From: Jiella pacifica
GTDB lineage: Bacteria > Pseudomonadota > Alphaproteobacteria > Rhizobiales > Rhizobiaceae
DNA length: 64,000 bases
Assembly: GCF_010500815.1 (NCBI RefSeq)
Contig: NZ_JAAAMG010000001.1
Location: 538,259-602,258, forward strand
Reading direction: 5' to 3'
The first letter of the stretch is position 1. The number at the start of each line of letters is the position of its first letter. Below are positions 11,298-20,818 of the stretch, one piece after another. Below the pieces are notes generated by a model that worked only from the letters and a program-made list of their open reading frames with translations, was not told where the DNA came from and did no database searches. The position numbers were made by a program, and so were the translations under genes.

Positions 11298-11371
11298 TGG
11301 AGGCCTCGGCCGGAATCGAACCGGCGTGCAAGGATTTGCAGTCCTCTGCGTAACCACTCCGCCACGAGGCC
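11298..11371 (-). tRNA. tRNA-Cys (GCA)
   Basis: A complete 74-base tRNA. Read on the minus strand the acceptor stem GGCCTCG pairs with CGAGGCC, the T arm is GCCGG-TTCGATT-CCGGC, and the anticodon loop in GGACTGCAAATCC shows GCA. Discriminator base U and an encoded CCA end fit tRNA-Cys. Confidence 0.97.
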
Positions 11372-11499
11372 TCACCGGCGCTCTACCTACTGACACGCCT
11401 GCCGTTTCGCAAGGGGCCAAAACACCCCGGCTGGGGAAAAGAGCTGGCAGCGCCCGTTCCCTGCAGCCCGTCGGCCCGCATGTTCTCTGACCGCGAATG

Positions 11500-12762
11500 C
11501 TACCGCTCCGGCGGTGTCCAGTCGGCGGGCGGAGCATTCCGCCGCCGCAGGCGCAAAGCGAGCCCGATCGCGACGCCCGCGCCGATCGCGATGGTCAGAT
11601 CGGTGAAGACCGTGAGCAGCAGCGTCTGCGCGATCAGGAACCGGTCCGACGGCCGGGCGGCGAGGCGTGCCGGCCACCGATGCGGCTCGCTCATGTTCCA
11701 GGCGGTTATGATCAAAAGCGCCGCGAGCGCCGGCAGAGCCAACTGGCCGACGAGCGGCGCGAACAGCATCATCGCGGCCAGGATCGTCAGCGCGTGGACG
11801 ATCCCCGCGACCGGCGTCTTGCCGCCGGCCCGCACGTTGGTTGCCGTCCGCGCGATCGCTCCGGTCGCCGGAAGGCCTCCGAACAGGGCCGATCCGAGAT
11901 TGGCGGCGCCCTGGGCGATGACTTCGGCGTTCGGCCGGTGCTGGCCGCCGATCATGCGATCGGCGACCATGGCGGAAAGCAGCGACTCGACGCCCGCCAG
12001 AAAGGCGATGACGAGGGCGGACGGCAGCAACTCCTGCATCCGCACCAACGAAACCGCCGGAAGCGAGGGTTCCGGCAGCGAGGATGGCAATTCGCCGAAG
12101 CTCGTCGTGATCGTCGCGACGGGCAGGTCGAGCAGCGCGACCGCGCCTGACGTCAGCGCGACGGCGATGATCGGCCCGGGAAAGGCGGGGGCGAGCCGCC
12201 GCATGACGACGATCAGGATCGCGGTGGCGACGCCGATCCCGGCCGCCGCGAGGCTGAGACTCTCCCGCGCCGCGAAAAGCGTCGCCATCTTCGGCGCGAA
12301 GTCGGCCGGCAGGGAGACGACGTCGAGGCCGAGGAAGTCCTTGAGCTGGCTTGCCGCGATGATGATGGCGATGCCGATGGTGAAGCCGTCGATCACCGCC
12401 TCGGGCACATGGGCGACGAGCGCACCCGCCCGCAGGAACCCGGCGACGAGGAGGATGACCCCCGCCATCAAGGTGGCGAGCACGAGCCCGTCGTAGCCAT
12501 GTTCCGCGATCACCGCGAAGACGACGACGATGAAGGCGCCGGTCGGGCCGCCGATCTGGACGCGGCTGCCGCCGAGAGCCGAGATCAGGAACCCCGCGAC
12601 CACCGCTGTCACCAGTCCCGTCGCCGGGGGCGCGCCTGAAGCGATCGCGATGGCGATCGACAGCGGCAGCGCCACCATGGCGACCGTGACGCCGGCGATC
12701 AGGTCGGCGACAAACAGCCGTCCGGTATAGCCGGGCAGGGTGGTGAGAATCTTCGGCTTCAA
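11500..12762 (-). CDS. SulP family anion transporter (no STAS domain)
   Basis: A 420-residue polytopic membrane protein of the SulP family (sulfate, bicarbonate or other anion uptake). The signature V-A-M-V-A-L-P-L-S-I-A-I-A-I-A-S-G lies near residues 28-44 and GGPTGAFIVVV near 70-80, with about 11-14 membrane segments. SulP proteins usually run 500-600 residues and end in a cytoplasmic STAS domain; this one stops soon after the last membrane segment with a short basic/proline tail. The start is a TTG with AAGGGGA ahead of it. It stands alone with no carbonic anhydrase gene beside it, so the substrate is open. Confidence 0.85.
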   Translation of the reverse strand: MKPKILTTLPGYTGRLFVADLIAGVTVAMVALPLSIAIAIASGAPPATGLVTAVVAGFLISALGGSRVQIGGPTGAFIVVVFAVIAEHGYDGLVLATLMAGVILLVAGFLRAGALVAHVPEAVIDGFTIGIAIIIAASQLKDFLGLDVVSLPADFAPKMATLFAARESLSLAAAGIGVATAILIVVMRRLAPAFPGPIIAVALTSGAVALLDLPVATITTSFGELPSSLPEPSLPAVSLVRMQELLPSALVIAFLAGVESLLSAMVADRMIGGQHRPNAEVIAQGAANLGSALFGGLPATGAIARTATNVRAGGKTPVAGIVHALTILAAMMLFAPLVGQLALPALAALLIITAWNMSEPHRWPARLAARPSDRFLIAQTLLLTVFTDLTIAIGAGVAIGLALRLRRRNAPPADWTPPER

Positions 12763-13262
12763 CCCGGTCCCCTTTCCTCGCTTCGAACCTTTTCTGGTCC
12801 TGTCCTACCGTCGTCGGGCCGCCCATCGTGCGGGCTGATCTGGCGATGGAAGAATGACAGGCTTGCCGCCGGAGGAGATGGCGGTGCGGCCGATGCGTCT
12901 CGCCACGACCTCGTCAGGGCCTTCGACCGCTCTTGGCATTCGATTCGTATCCGGAGAGCACATGGCGACAGCGGTGGCCGGTCCCGCGGCGGACAGCTTC
13001 TCGATGGCGGCTTCGGGTGCCGGCCCGATTTTGCCGACGCCGACGGAAGCAGAGGCGCACGACGTGGCGGCCATTTTTGTCGATGAGTTGTCTCGAATGT
13101 AACTCTCGAACTTGCGGCCGTCGAGCGAAAACGAGCGGAACTCCCGGCTCGGGCATGCTGGAAACTCCGTCCGATCCGCGACCCCGATTTTCCGCCCGCA
13201 GTGACGCCTAGATGCGGCCCCGGGCCCGGATCTTTCAAATTTCTTGCTTTCGCCACAGTCGG
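12763..13262. other. long intergenic region upstream of ddl
   Basis: About 500 bp between SulP and the ddl control region. A 82-codon plus-strand frame (12854-13102) and antisense frames exist, but none has a known domain, good start signal or convincing codon pattern. It is unusually long for this gene-dense window and may be a decayed gene. Confidence 0.4.
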
Positions 13263-13278
13263 TTAACCGACGCTTAAC
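13263..13278 (+). promoter_or_regulatory. perfect CtrA-type binding box upstream of the ddl-fts genes
   Basis: TTAA, seven bases, TTAAC: the full-length recognition pattern of the alphaproteobacterial cell-cycle regulator CtrA, 58-73 bp ahead of the ddl start. A GANTC (GAATC) methylation site for CcrM lies at 13298-13302, between the box and the gene. The combination is known from division-gene control in Caulobacter; its activity here is inferred. Confidence 0.6.
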
Positions 13279-13335
13279 CATCGATCTGCGAAAGATTGAA
13301 TCAAACCCTTCGTTAATTCTTGGGTAGCGGGTGTG

Positions 13336-14259
13336 ATGGCGAAGCATGTGGCGGTGTTGATGGGCGGATTCTCGTCGGAGCGGCCGGTCAGCCTCTCTTC
13401 GGGGAAGGCCTGTGCCGACGCGATCGAAGCGCTCGGCCATCGCGTCACGCGCCTCGACGTCGGTCGCGACGTCGCCCAGCGGCTCGCCGAGATCGCGCCG
13501 GACGTCGCCTTCAACGCGCTGCACGGCCCGTTCGGCGAGGACGGCACGATCCAGGGCATCCTCGAATATCTGCAGATTCCCTATACCCATTCCGGTGTGC
13601 TCGCCTCGGCTCTGGCGATGCACAAGGAGCGGGCGAAGATCGTCGCCAAGGCGACCGGCGTGCCGGTGGCCGAAGCGAAGGTGCTGCATCGGCTCGACGC
13701 GGCGCCAGCCCACGTCATGTCGCCGCCTTACGTCATCAAGCCCGTCGCCGAAGGCTCGAGCTTCGGCGTCCTGATCGTCCGCGAGGATCAGTCGAAGCCC
13801 CCGCAGGAACTCTATTCGAGCGCCTGGCCCTATGGCGACACGGTGATGGTCGAGCGTTACGTCGCCGGCCGTGAGCTCACCTGCGCGGTGATGGGCGACG
13901 TCGCCCTCGACGTCTGCGAGATCGTGCCTGAGGGCCACGCCTTCTACGACTACGATTCCAAGTATGCGCCGGGCGGTTCGCGCCATGTGGTGCCGGCGGA
14001 GATTCCGAAAAAGGTGGCGCGGCGCGTCCAGGAACATTCGCTCGCCGCCCACAAGGCGATGGGCTGCCGCGGCGTGAGCCGGTCCGATTTTCGCTATGAC
14101 GACCGCTTCGGCGAGGGCGGCGAACTGATCTGGCTGGAGGTGAACACCCAGCCCGGCATGACGCCGACCTCGCTCGTTCCCGACATCGCGAAGGCCGCCG
14201 GGCACAGCTTCGACGATCTTATCGGCTGGATGGTGGAGGACGCCTCTTGCGCCCGCTGA
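13336..14259 (+). CDS. ddl: D-alanine--D-alanine ligase
   Basis: A 307-residue ATP-grasp ligase making D-Ala-D-Ala for peptidoglycan. Visible are the N-terminal [16 protein letters not shown], the substrate/ATP region [14 protein letters not shown] and [15 protein letters not shown], the ATP-grasp segment [10 protein letters not shown], and the metal-binding end [13 protein letters not shown]. The frame begins with GTG immediately followed by ATG; I took the ATG. It is the first gene of ddl-ftsQ-ftsA-ftsZ; ftsQ starts inside its last codons. A CtrA-type box and GANTC site lie upstream. Confidence 0.96.
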   Translation: MAKHVAVLMGGFSSERPVSLSSGKACADAIEALGHRVTRLDVGRDVAQRLAEIAPDVAFNALHGPFGEDGTIQGILEYLQIPYTHSGVLASALAMHKERAKIVAKATGVPVAEAKVLHRLDAAPAHVMSPPYVIKPVAEGSSFGVLIVREDQSKPPQELYSSAWPYGDTVMVERYVAGRELTCAVMGDVALDVCEIVPEGHAFYDYDSKYAPGGSRHVVPAEIPKKVARRVQEHSLAAHKAMGCRGVSRSDFRYDDRFGEGGELIWLEVNTQPGMTPTSLVPDIAKAAGHSFDDLIGWMVEDASCAR

Positions 14260-15155
14260 ACGCCAGAACCGATCCATCGACGGGTTGGAGCGGCGCCCGG
14301 ATGCCGCTCATCGCAAGCCGCATGGCGCGCCGTCTCTCCGGTTTCGTCGTCACCGCCTCCCATCTGCGGCTGCCGAGCTTCGGGGTGCTGGCCTTCGCCG
14401 TCGTCGGTGGCGCTGTGGTCTACGGCGTCACGACCGGGGGACACACCGGTGCGGTGCTGGACGGCCTCGGCCAGCCGCTCGGCTTCTCGATCGAGAAGGT
14501 GGCGGTGCACGGCAACAGCGAGACTTCGGAGATCGACGTTCTCCAGGCTCTCTGGCAGACCGGTTCGCAGACCCTCCTGTCGCTCGATCCGACCGAAGCC
14601 CGGCAGACCCTGGAATCGATGCCGTGGATCGACCGCGCGTCGGTCTCGAAGATCTTTCCGGACCGGGTGACGATCGATCTCGACGAGCATCGCCCCTATG
14701 CGATCTGGCAGACCGACAGGTCCTTCTACGTCGTCAATCGCGAAGGCAAGAAAATCGTCCCCTACGTGCCGGGACGCTTCGACGCCCTGCCGGTCGTGGT
14801 TGGCAATGGCGCGGCGGGGGCTGCCGCCGGCATCGTCGACGAGATGGAGGGATTTCCCGAGTTTCGCGCAAGGGTGCGGGCGTATGTTCGCGTGGGCAGC
14901 CGCCGCTGGGACATCGAGATGAAGAACGGTGTCGTCATCCGGCTGCCGGAAGACAAACCCTTGGAGGCCGTGGCGCAGGTCGTGCGTATGGACAAGGAAA
15001 ACACGCTGCTCGAGCGCGACATCGCGATGGTCGACATGCGGCTTTCCGATCGCGTCGTGGTTCGGCTGACGGAAGATTCTCTCTCCCGGCGCAAGCAGCG
15101 CCTCGAAGAACGCGCGAAGCTGATCAAGCGCCTTGGCAAGGACAAGCCGGTATGA
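14247..15155 (+). CDS. ftsQ: cell division protein FtsQ
   Basis: A 302-residue bitopic division protein linking early and late divisome proteins. A basic cytoplasmic N-terminus is followed by one membrane segment near residues 48-64, a periplasmic POTRA domain ([23 protein letters not shown], about residues 82-105) and the FtsQ beta domain. The start is a TTG at 14247 with GGAGGA six bases ahead, overlapping ddl by 13 bp; the stop overlaps the ftsA ATG. Length and gene order are typical of alphaproteobacteria. Confidence 0.94.
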   Translation: MRPLNARTDPSTGWSGARMPLIASRMARRLSGFVVTASHLRLPSFGVLAFAVVGGAVVYGVTTGGHTGAVLDGLGQPLGFSIEKVAVHGNSETSEIDVLQALWQTGSQTLLSLDPTEARQTLESMPWIDRASVSKIFPDRVTIDLDEHRPYAIWQTDRSFYVVNREGKKIVPYVPGRFDALPVVVGNGAAGAAAGIVDEMEGFPEFRARVRAYVRVGSRRWDIEMKNGVVIRLPEDKPLEAVAQVVRMDKENTLLERDIAMVDMRLSDRVVVRLTEDSLSRRKQRLEERAKLIKRLGKDKPV

Positions 15156-16480
15156 GTGTGTTCGGTTTCGGCAAATCCGATGTGCCCAGGATCAAGGCGC
15201 TGTCACCGCGGCGTTCCCGGGTGATCTCCGTCCTCGACGTCGGCTCGGAGAAGATCTCCTGCCTGATCGCTCGGCTGCGTCCGCGCATCGCGGGGGAAAT
15301 GCTCCCCGATCGCTCGCACACGATCGAGGTTCTCGGCGTCGGTCACCATCGCTCGCGGGGCATCAAGGCCGGCGCCGTCGTCGACATTGCTGCGGCCGAG
15401 ATGGCGATCCGCCAGTGCGTCGATGCCGCCGAGCGCATGGCCGGGCTGACGGTCGAATCGCTGATCGTCTCGCTCACCGCGGGCAGGCTGAAGAGCCAGC
15501 GCCGGCGGGCCGACACCGAGGTCGTCGGCGAGGTCGCCGCGGCCGATCTGTCCCGCGTCACCGCCAAGGCGGCACGGGTGCCGCTCGACGAGGGGCGCGT
15601 GGCGCTCCACTCCACCGTCTACGATCTTCAACTCGACGACGATGCAGGACTGGAAAACCCTGTCGGCATGACCGGCGAGCGGCTGTCGTCCAGCCTCCAC
15701 GTTCTGTCGGCCGAGATCGCGCCGCTGCGCAATCTCGAAGCCGCGATCAACCGGGCGCAGCTCGTCGTCGAGGCTTTTGTCGCCACGCCCTATGCCAGCG
15801 CCCTCGCCACCATGGTCGAGGACGAGGCCGCGATGGGCTCCGCCTGCATCGATATGGGATCGGGTGCCACCACCATCGCCATCTTCCAGAACGGCCGCTT
15901 CGTCTATGCCGATCAGATCGCCATCGGCGGTTCGAACATCACCATGGATCTCGCCCGCGGCCTGTCGATCAGCCCGGCCGATGCCGAGCGCATCAAGGTC
16001 ATGCACGGTTCGACCATGGCCGAACTTCTCGACGACAGCGGCGAGCCGATCACCGTCACGCCGCTCGGCGAGAGCGGCGACGCCCATCCGATCGTCGTCA
16101 AGCGCTCGCTGTTGACGAAGATCATCCGTCCCAGGGCTGAAGAGACGCTCGAACTCGTGCGCGACCGGCTGAATGCCTCCGGTCTCGGCCACGTCATCGG
16201 CAAGCGCGTCGTCCTGACCGGGGGCGCCAGTCAGTTGGCCGGTCTCGCCGAGACGGCGCGCATCGTCCTGCAGCGGAACGTCAGGCTCGGGCGACCGCTG
16301 GGTGTTACGGGACTCAATCCATCGAGCAAGGGGCCGGGGTTTTCGACCGCGGTCGGCCTCTTGATCTATCCGCAGGTTGCCCACCGCGAATACGTCGCGG
16401 AGCGATCGATCGCCCTCCAGGCCGTGGAAAAGGCCATGGAGGGAGGCCGGATCGGCTCCTGGCTGCGACGGGCGCTTTGA
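15152..16480 (+). CDS. ftsA: cell division protein FtsA
   Basis: A 442-residue actin-like protein that tethers FtsZ to the membrane and recruits the divisome. The phosphate-1 region VISVLDVGSEKISCLIARL is near residues 25-43, the SHS2/1C insert follows, and the nucleotide motifs CIDMGSGATTIAIF and VLTGGASQLAG are clear. The C-terminal end (GGRIGSWLRRAL) looks like the amphipathic membrane-targeting helix. The ATG overlaps the ftsQ stop (ATGA); the apparent longer frame upstream is antisense-free run-on through ftsQ and is not used. ftsZ follows after 125 bp. Confidence 0.96.
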   Translation: MSVFGFGKSDVPRIKALSPRRSRVISVLDVGSEKISCLIARLRPRIAGEMLPDRSHTIEVLGVGHHRSRGIKAGAVVDIAAAEMAIRQCVDAAERMAGLTVESLIVSLTAGRLKSQRRRADTEVVGEVAAADLSRVTAKAARVPLDEGRVALHSTVYDLQLDDDAGLENPVGMTGERLSSSLHVLSAEIAPLRNLEAAINRAQLVVEAFVATPYASALATMVEDEAAMGSACIDMGSGATTIAIFQNGRFVYADQIAIGGSNITMDLARGLSISPADAERIKVMHGSTMAELLDDSGEPITVTPLGESGDAHPIVVKRSLLTKIIRPRAEETLELVRDRLNASGLGHVIGKRVVLTGGASQLAGLAETARIVLQRNVRLGRPLGVTGLNPSSKGPGFSTAVGLLIYPQVAHREYVAERSIALQAVEKAMEGGRIGSWLRRAL

Positions 16481-16605
16481 GACGGGCACGGCGAGGGCCG
16501 TGCCGGAAGGACAAATCGGTGCGCGCCGCGCGCCCGTGAGGGAATGGCAAAGAACGGCCGCGCGGCGAGACGGCCTTATTGCGAATCTGAAAGAGGAATG
16601 AGGGC

Positions 16606-18171
16606 ATGAGTATCACCTTGAAAAAGCCGGACATCACCGAACTGAAGCCCCGCATCACCGTCTTCGGTGTCGGTGGCGGTGGCTGCAACGCGGTCAACAA
16701 CATGATCAGTGCCGGCCTCGAGGGGGTCGACTTCGTGATCGCCAATACCGACGCGCAGGCGCTCAGGTCTTCGCGCGCCGAGCGCATCATCCAGATGGGC
16801 GTCGCCGTGACCGAGGGTCTCGGCGCCGGTTCGCAGCCGGAAGTCGGCCGTGCCGCCGCCGAAGAATCGATCGACGAGATCTGCGATCACCTCCTCGGCT
16901 CGCACATGTGCTTCGTCACCGCCGGCATGGGCGGCGGCACCGGCACGGGCGCTGCCCCTGTCGTCGCGCGCGCCGCGCGTGAAAAGGGCATCCTGACCGT
17001 CGGCGTCGTCACCAAGCCGTTCCACTTCGAGGGCCAGCGCCGGCTGCGCATCGCCGAGCAGGGCATCGAGGAACTGCAGAAGAACGTCGACACGCTGATC
17101 GTCATTCCGAACCAGAACCTCTTCCGCATCGCCAACGACAAGACCACCTTCGCCGACGCCTTCGCGATGGCTGACCAGGTGCTCTATTCGGGCGTCGCCT
17201 GCATCACCGACCTGATGGTCAAGGAAGGCCTGATCAACCTCGACTTCGCCGACGTCCGTTCGGTGATGCGCGAGATGGGCAAGGCGATGATGGGCACTGG
17301 CGAGGCGTCGGGCGAGGGCCGTGCGATGGCCGCCGCCGAGGCGGCGATCGCCAACCCGCTGCTCGACGAGACCTCGATGAAGGGCGCCAAGGGCCTCCTG
17401 ATCTCGATCACCGGCGGCCGCGACCTGACGCTCTTCGAAGTCGACGAGGCGGCGACCCGCATCCGCGAGGAAGTCGACCAGGACGCCAACATCATCCTCG
17501 GCGCGACCTTCGACGAGAATCTGGAAGGCGTCATCCGCGTGTCGGTTGTCGCCACCGGCATCGACAAGAGCGAAGTGGAGATGGCGGCGCGGCCGACGAT
17601 GACCGCCAGCCAGACCGCCTTCGTGTCGCAGCAGCGGGTCTCGGCCCAGGCCGCTCAGGCGCCGCAGCCGGCGGTTCAGCAGGCACCGGCCGCAAGCGCC
17701 CATGCCGCGCCCGCACAGCCGGCTGAAGAAGAGCCGGAGATCGAGGACGCCTTCTCCGCCGCGCTCGCCGCCGAGATCGCCCATGTCGCGCCGCAGCCTG
17801 CGGCTCGGCCGACCGTTCCGACTGCCGAAACAGCTGCGGAGCCGGTGGCCTCCCCGCGCATGCCGCGCGTCGAGGACTTCCCGCCGGTGGTGCGGGGCGA
17901 GATGGAGCAGCGGTCCGCGGCCAACGAGCCGGCGCCGGACGAGCGGGGCGCCATGGGGCTGCTGCGCCGTCTGACCACCGGCCTGTCGCGGCGCGAGGAC
18001 GAGGAGCATCAGGCCGCCGAGCCGGCGCGCCGCGCCCATGTCGAGCCGAACCCCTATGCGCCGCGCCGCGTTGCGTCCGAGTCGGCCGCACGGCCCGCCA
18101 CGGCCTCGCGTCCGGTCAGCGAAGAGGATCAGCTGGAGATTCCCGCGTTCCTCCGGCGTCAAGCAAACTGA
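16606..18171 (+). CDS. ftsZ: cell division GTPase FtsZ
   Basis: A 521-residue tubulin-like GTPase that forms the Z ring. The glycine loop [13 protein letters not shown] lies near residues 22-34 and the tubulin signature [11 protein letters not shown] near 107-117, with [11 protein letters not shown] at about 306. A long Ala/Pro-rich linker (about residues 330-505) precedes the conserved C-terminal peptide [10 protein letters not shown], which binds FtsA and others. The linker is long, as usual in Rhizobiales. A strong terminator follows 30 bp downstream. Confidence 0.97.
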   Translation: MSITLKKPDITELKPRITVFGVGGGGCNAVNNMISAGLEGVDFVIANTDAQALRSSRAERIIQMGVAVTEGLGAGSQPEVGRAAAEESIDEICDHLLGSHMCFVTAGMGGGTGTGAAPVVARAAREKGILTVGVVTKPFHFEGQRRLRIAEQGIEELQKNVDTLIVIPNQNLFRIANDKTTFADAFAMADQVLYSGVACITDLMVKEGLINLDFADVRSVMREMGKAMMGTGEASGEGRAMAAAEAAIANPLLDETSMKGAKGLLISITGGRDLTLFEVDEAATRIREEVDQDANIILGATFDENLEGVIRVSVVATGIDKSEVEMAARPTMTASQTAFVSQQRVSAQAAQAPQPAVQQAPAASAHAAPAQPAEEEPEIEDAFSAALAAEIAHVAPQPAARPTVPTAETAAEPVASPRMPRVEDFPPVVRGEMEQRSAANEPAPDERGAMGLLRRLTTGLSRREDEEHQAAEPARRAHVEPNPYAPRRVASESAARPATASRPVSEEDQLEIPAFLRRQAN

Positions 18172-18200
18172 TCGCCACCCATTGTTGCGGTGATGTGACA

Positions 18201-18232
18201 GTGCCCGTCGGAGAAATCCGACGGGCACTTTT
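18201..18232 (+). terminator. rho-independent terminator after ftsZ
   Basis: A perfect 12-bp stem (18201-18212 with 18217-18228), a GAAA tetraloop and a TTTT run directly after. It separates ftsZ from lpxC. The remaining 240 bp to lpxC is an AT-richer leader with no gene. Confidence 0.88.
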
Positions 18233-18475
18233 GGTTAACATTTTGAAAATACGATGAAATTGCGTTTCGATCGCGCAGCGCTTTTAACACGGGGTAAGAA
18301 AGCGTGATTTTGCCGAAATGGGCCGGCGATTTACCAACGTTCTCAACAAATGAGGAACGGGGGAGAGTTCCTCAGGGGGCGTCGGTCGTAGAGCGGGCGA
18401 AATTCTGTGTGTGAGCGGAGCCCGGTGGATCGAAGCAACCGGCATGCCGCGGGGAAAGGTTGTCCTGACGTGTTG

Positions 18476-19414
18476 ATGTTTCAGCAGACGATAGCATCGC
18501 GTATCGATTTTTACGGCGTGGGTGTGCACAGCGGTCTGCCCGTTCGGCTTGCCCTGCTTCCCGCCGAGACGGACACCGGCATCGTCTTCCACCTTGCCGG
18601 AGCGGACGGCCTCGTTCACGAAATCCCCGCCATCTCCAGTAATTCCGCGCCGACCGACCTGTCGACCGTCGTCGGGGACCTCAAGGGCTCCCACGTCTCC
18701 ACCATCGAGCACCTGATGGCCGCCCTCTATGCGATGGGCGTCGACAACGTCGTCGTGAGGATCGATGCCAAGGAGACGCCGATCCTCGACGGCTGCGCCG
18801 CCGAATACGTTCGCGGCATCGCCGAGGCCGGTGTCGTCAGCCAGGTCGCCAAACGCCGTTATCTGCGGATCCTCAAGCCGGTCTGCGTCGAATTGAAAGA
18901 GGCAAGGGCGGAATATCGTCCCTATGCCGGCACCCGATTCGAGATCGAGATCGATTTCGACAATGCGGCGATCGGCCGCCAGAGCTACCGCGCCGATCTC
19001 ACCGCCGCACGCTTCACCAAGGATCTCGTCCGCGCCCGAACCTTCGGCTTCATGGCCGATGTCGAGCGGCTGTGGGCCGCCGGCTATGCGCTTGGTTCGT
19101 CGCTGGAGAATTCGGTCGTGCTGTCCGACGATGGCCGTGTGGTCAATCCGGAGGGGCTGCGCTTCGAGGACGAATTCGTTCGCCATAAGGCTCTCGACGC
19201 CGTCGGCGACCAGGCACTGGCCGGTGTCAGGATCCTCGGCTGCTATCGCTCCTATCGCGGCGGCCACCGGCTGAACGCGCTGGCGCTCAAGGCGCTGCTC
19301 GCCGATCGCAAGGCCTATGAGATCGTCGAGATGCCGTCGCGCCGCGTCGATCCCGTGCGCCATGCGCCACTGGTTGCGGTCGCCGCGCCGGCTTACGGCC
19401 CGCAGGTTCTCTGA
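18476..19414 (+). CDS. lpxC: UDP-3-O-acyl-N-acetylglucosamine deacetylase
   Basis: LpxC, 312 residues, the committed zinc-dependent step of lipid A synthesis. Zinc and catalytic residues are visible in STIEHLMAALY (His), RHKALDAVGDQAL (His and Asp) and GGHRLNALALKAL (His). N-terminus Q-Q-T-I-A-S-R-I-D-F-Y-G-V-G-V-H-S-G is diagnostic. I took the ATG at 18476; GTG at 18470 and an upstream ATG at 18407 are in frame but less likely. It has its own leader after the ftsZ terminator. The C-terminal tail is short. Confidence 0.95.
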   Translation: MFQQTIASRIDFYGVGVHSGLPVRLALLPAETDTGIVFHLAGADGLVHEIPAISSNSAPTDLSTVVGDLKGSHVSTIEHLMAALYAMGVDNVVVRIDAKETPILDGCAAEYVRGIAEAGVVSQVAKRRYLRILKPVCVELKEARAEYRPYAGTRFEIEIDFDNAAIGRQSYRADLTAARFTKDLVRARTFGFMADVERLWAAGYALGSSLENSVVLSDDGRVVNPEGLRFEDEFVRHKALDAVGDQALAGVRILGCYRSYRGGHRLNALALKALLADRKAYEIVEMPSRRVDPVRHAPLVAVAAPAYGPQVL

Positions 19415-19746
19415 CCGAGTCGTCCGGACGCGCCCGCCGAGCCTTCCGCTTCAAGGTGAGGCTGGAGTAGGTGTTCTTCTCGCGATCGTCGCCGACTGCT
19501 CCATGGTGGCGCCCTTGGCAGCCCGTCTAACCCCCGAGTGCGGATTCCGGCGCGGAATCGGTGATGCTGGGGCCATTCGGCGCAATAGGACGCTGTCGTC
19601 CCGAATAGTGACGTAGCGGCAACATCGTCGATGCGAAGCGCGCGGCCCTGGCGAAATCTGCCGGTCGGTCACAAAAAAGGCACCTTGCTCCGGCTTCGCC
19701 ATTGTCCGTGCCTCGATCGGGGGGTAGTGATGCCGGTCGGAGGCTG
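19415..19746. other. intergenic region between lpxC and bamD
   Basis: About 330 bp with no supported gene. Short frames on both strands have no recognisable content. It probably holds the bamD promoter; GGAGG lies just ahead of the bamD start. Confidence 0.45.
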
Positions 19747-19747
19747 A

Positions 19748-20656
19748 ATGGGGTTAGGGGACCCGCAGGACATGATCGAAACGTCGCGGCATTTCGCCGG
19801 TTCAATCACCAAAGCTGCGCGCCTGGCGCTTACGGCCACGGTTCTCGGTGCGGCGTTCGGCCTTGCCGGCTGCATGTCGGGCGGCGACAACGACGTCGAC
19901 GTGCTGGCCCTGGCCGCCGAGACCGATCCGCCGGACGTGCTCTACAATCAGGGGCTCGCCAATCTTGAAGGTGGCCGGCTCGGCGAGGCGTCGAAGAAGT
20001 TCGAGGCGATCGACCGTCAGCACCCCTATACGGAGTGGGCTCGCAAGGCGCTCATCATGCAGGCGTTCGCCAGCTATCGTGGCGGCAACTACGAGGCGGC
20101 ACAGACCGCAGCAAAGCGCTATCTCTCGCTCTATCCCGATTCCGAAGACGCTCCCTACGCCGAATACATCATCGGCCTGTCGCACTACCGCCAGATCCCG
20201 GACGTGACCCGCGACCAGAAGGAGGCGGCCTATACGGCGCAGGCGATGCGGGCGCTTACGGAGCGATTCCCCGACACGATGTATGCCGACGACGCCAAGT
20301 CCAAGCTGCGCATCGCCCGCGACCAGCTGGCCGGCAAGGAGATGCTCATCGGCCGCTACTATCTGGAGCGCCGCGACTATCTGGCCGCCGTCAACCGCTT
20401 CAAGAACGTCGTCGACGTCTACCCCGATACGCGTCAGGTCGAGGAGGCGCTCGCTCGCCTGACCGAAGCCTATTACGCCATGGGTCTGACTCGCGAGGCA
20501 CAGGCCTCTGCCTCGGTGCTCGGCCAGAACTTCCCCGATTCGCCCTGGTATCGCGACTCCTACGCCCTTTTGCAGGGCCATGGGCTGGAGCCACGGGACG
20601 GATCGTCGGATTCCTGGTTCGCAGCCGCGACGAAGAAGATCGTCGGCGCATCCTGA
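19748..20656 (+). CDS. bamD: outer membrane assembly lipoprotein BamD (ComL)
   Basis: A 302-residue lipoprotein of the BAM complex that inserts beta-barrel proteins. A signal peptide ends in the lipobox GLAGC (cysteine near residue 42). TPR-like helical repeats follow: the [13 protein letters not shown] segment, [25 protein letters not shown] and [14 protein letters not shown]. The N-terminus before the signal is long; ATG 19772 is an alternative, but GGAGG stands at the right distance from 19748. recN is 160 bp downstream. Confidence 0.93.
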   Translation: MGLGDPQDMIETSRHFAGSITKAARLALTATVLGAAFGLAGCMSGGDNDVDVLALAAETDPPDVLYNQGLANLEGGRLGEASKKFEAIDRQHPYTEWARKALIMQAFASYRGGNYEAAQTAAKRYLSLYPDSEDAPYAEYIIGLSHYRQIPDVTRDQKEAAYTAQAMRALTERFPDTMYADDAKSKLRIARDQLAGKEMLIGRYYLERRDYLAAVNRFKNVVDVYPDTRQVEEALARLTEAYYAMGLTREAQASASVLGQNFPDSPWYRDSYALLQGHGLEPRDGSSDSWFAAATKKIVGAS

Positions 20657-20818
20657 CGCAGGCGGCCAGCTCAACCTTTCGGCTGGCCGGCAAAGGGCTA
20701 TGGATGGGCGATCGATCACGAGGGTCGCGACGCGCTGAGCGGCTCCCCGGGTTGCGAAACGGCGGTGCGTGACCGACATTGTCCCAGGCCTATCCTGCTT
20801 CTCACCGACGATTCGGAC

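Noticed and set aside
12854..13102. 82-codon plus-strand frame upstream of ddl
   Set aside because: No domain, weak start, Ala/Ser/Thr-rich composition typical of chance frames in GC-rich DNA.
12805..14277. 490-codon antisense frame over ddl
   Set aside because: Antisense shadow of a secure ddl gene with biased composition.
15203..16489. 428-codon antisense frame over ftsA
   Set aside because: Antisense shadow of ftsA, rich in Gly/Asp/Arg.
16576..18228. 550-codon antisense frame over ftsZ
   Set aside because: Antisense shadow; GC-rich third positions of ftsZ give long stop-free antisense frames.
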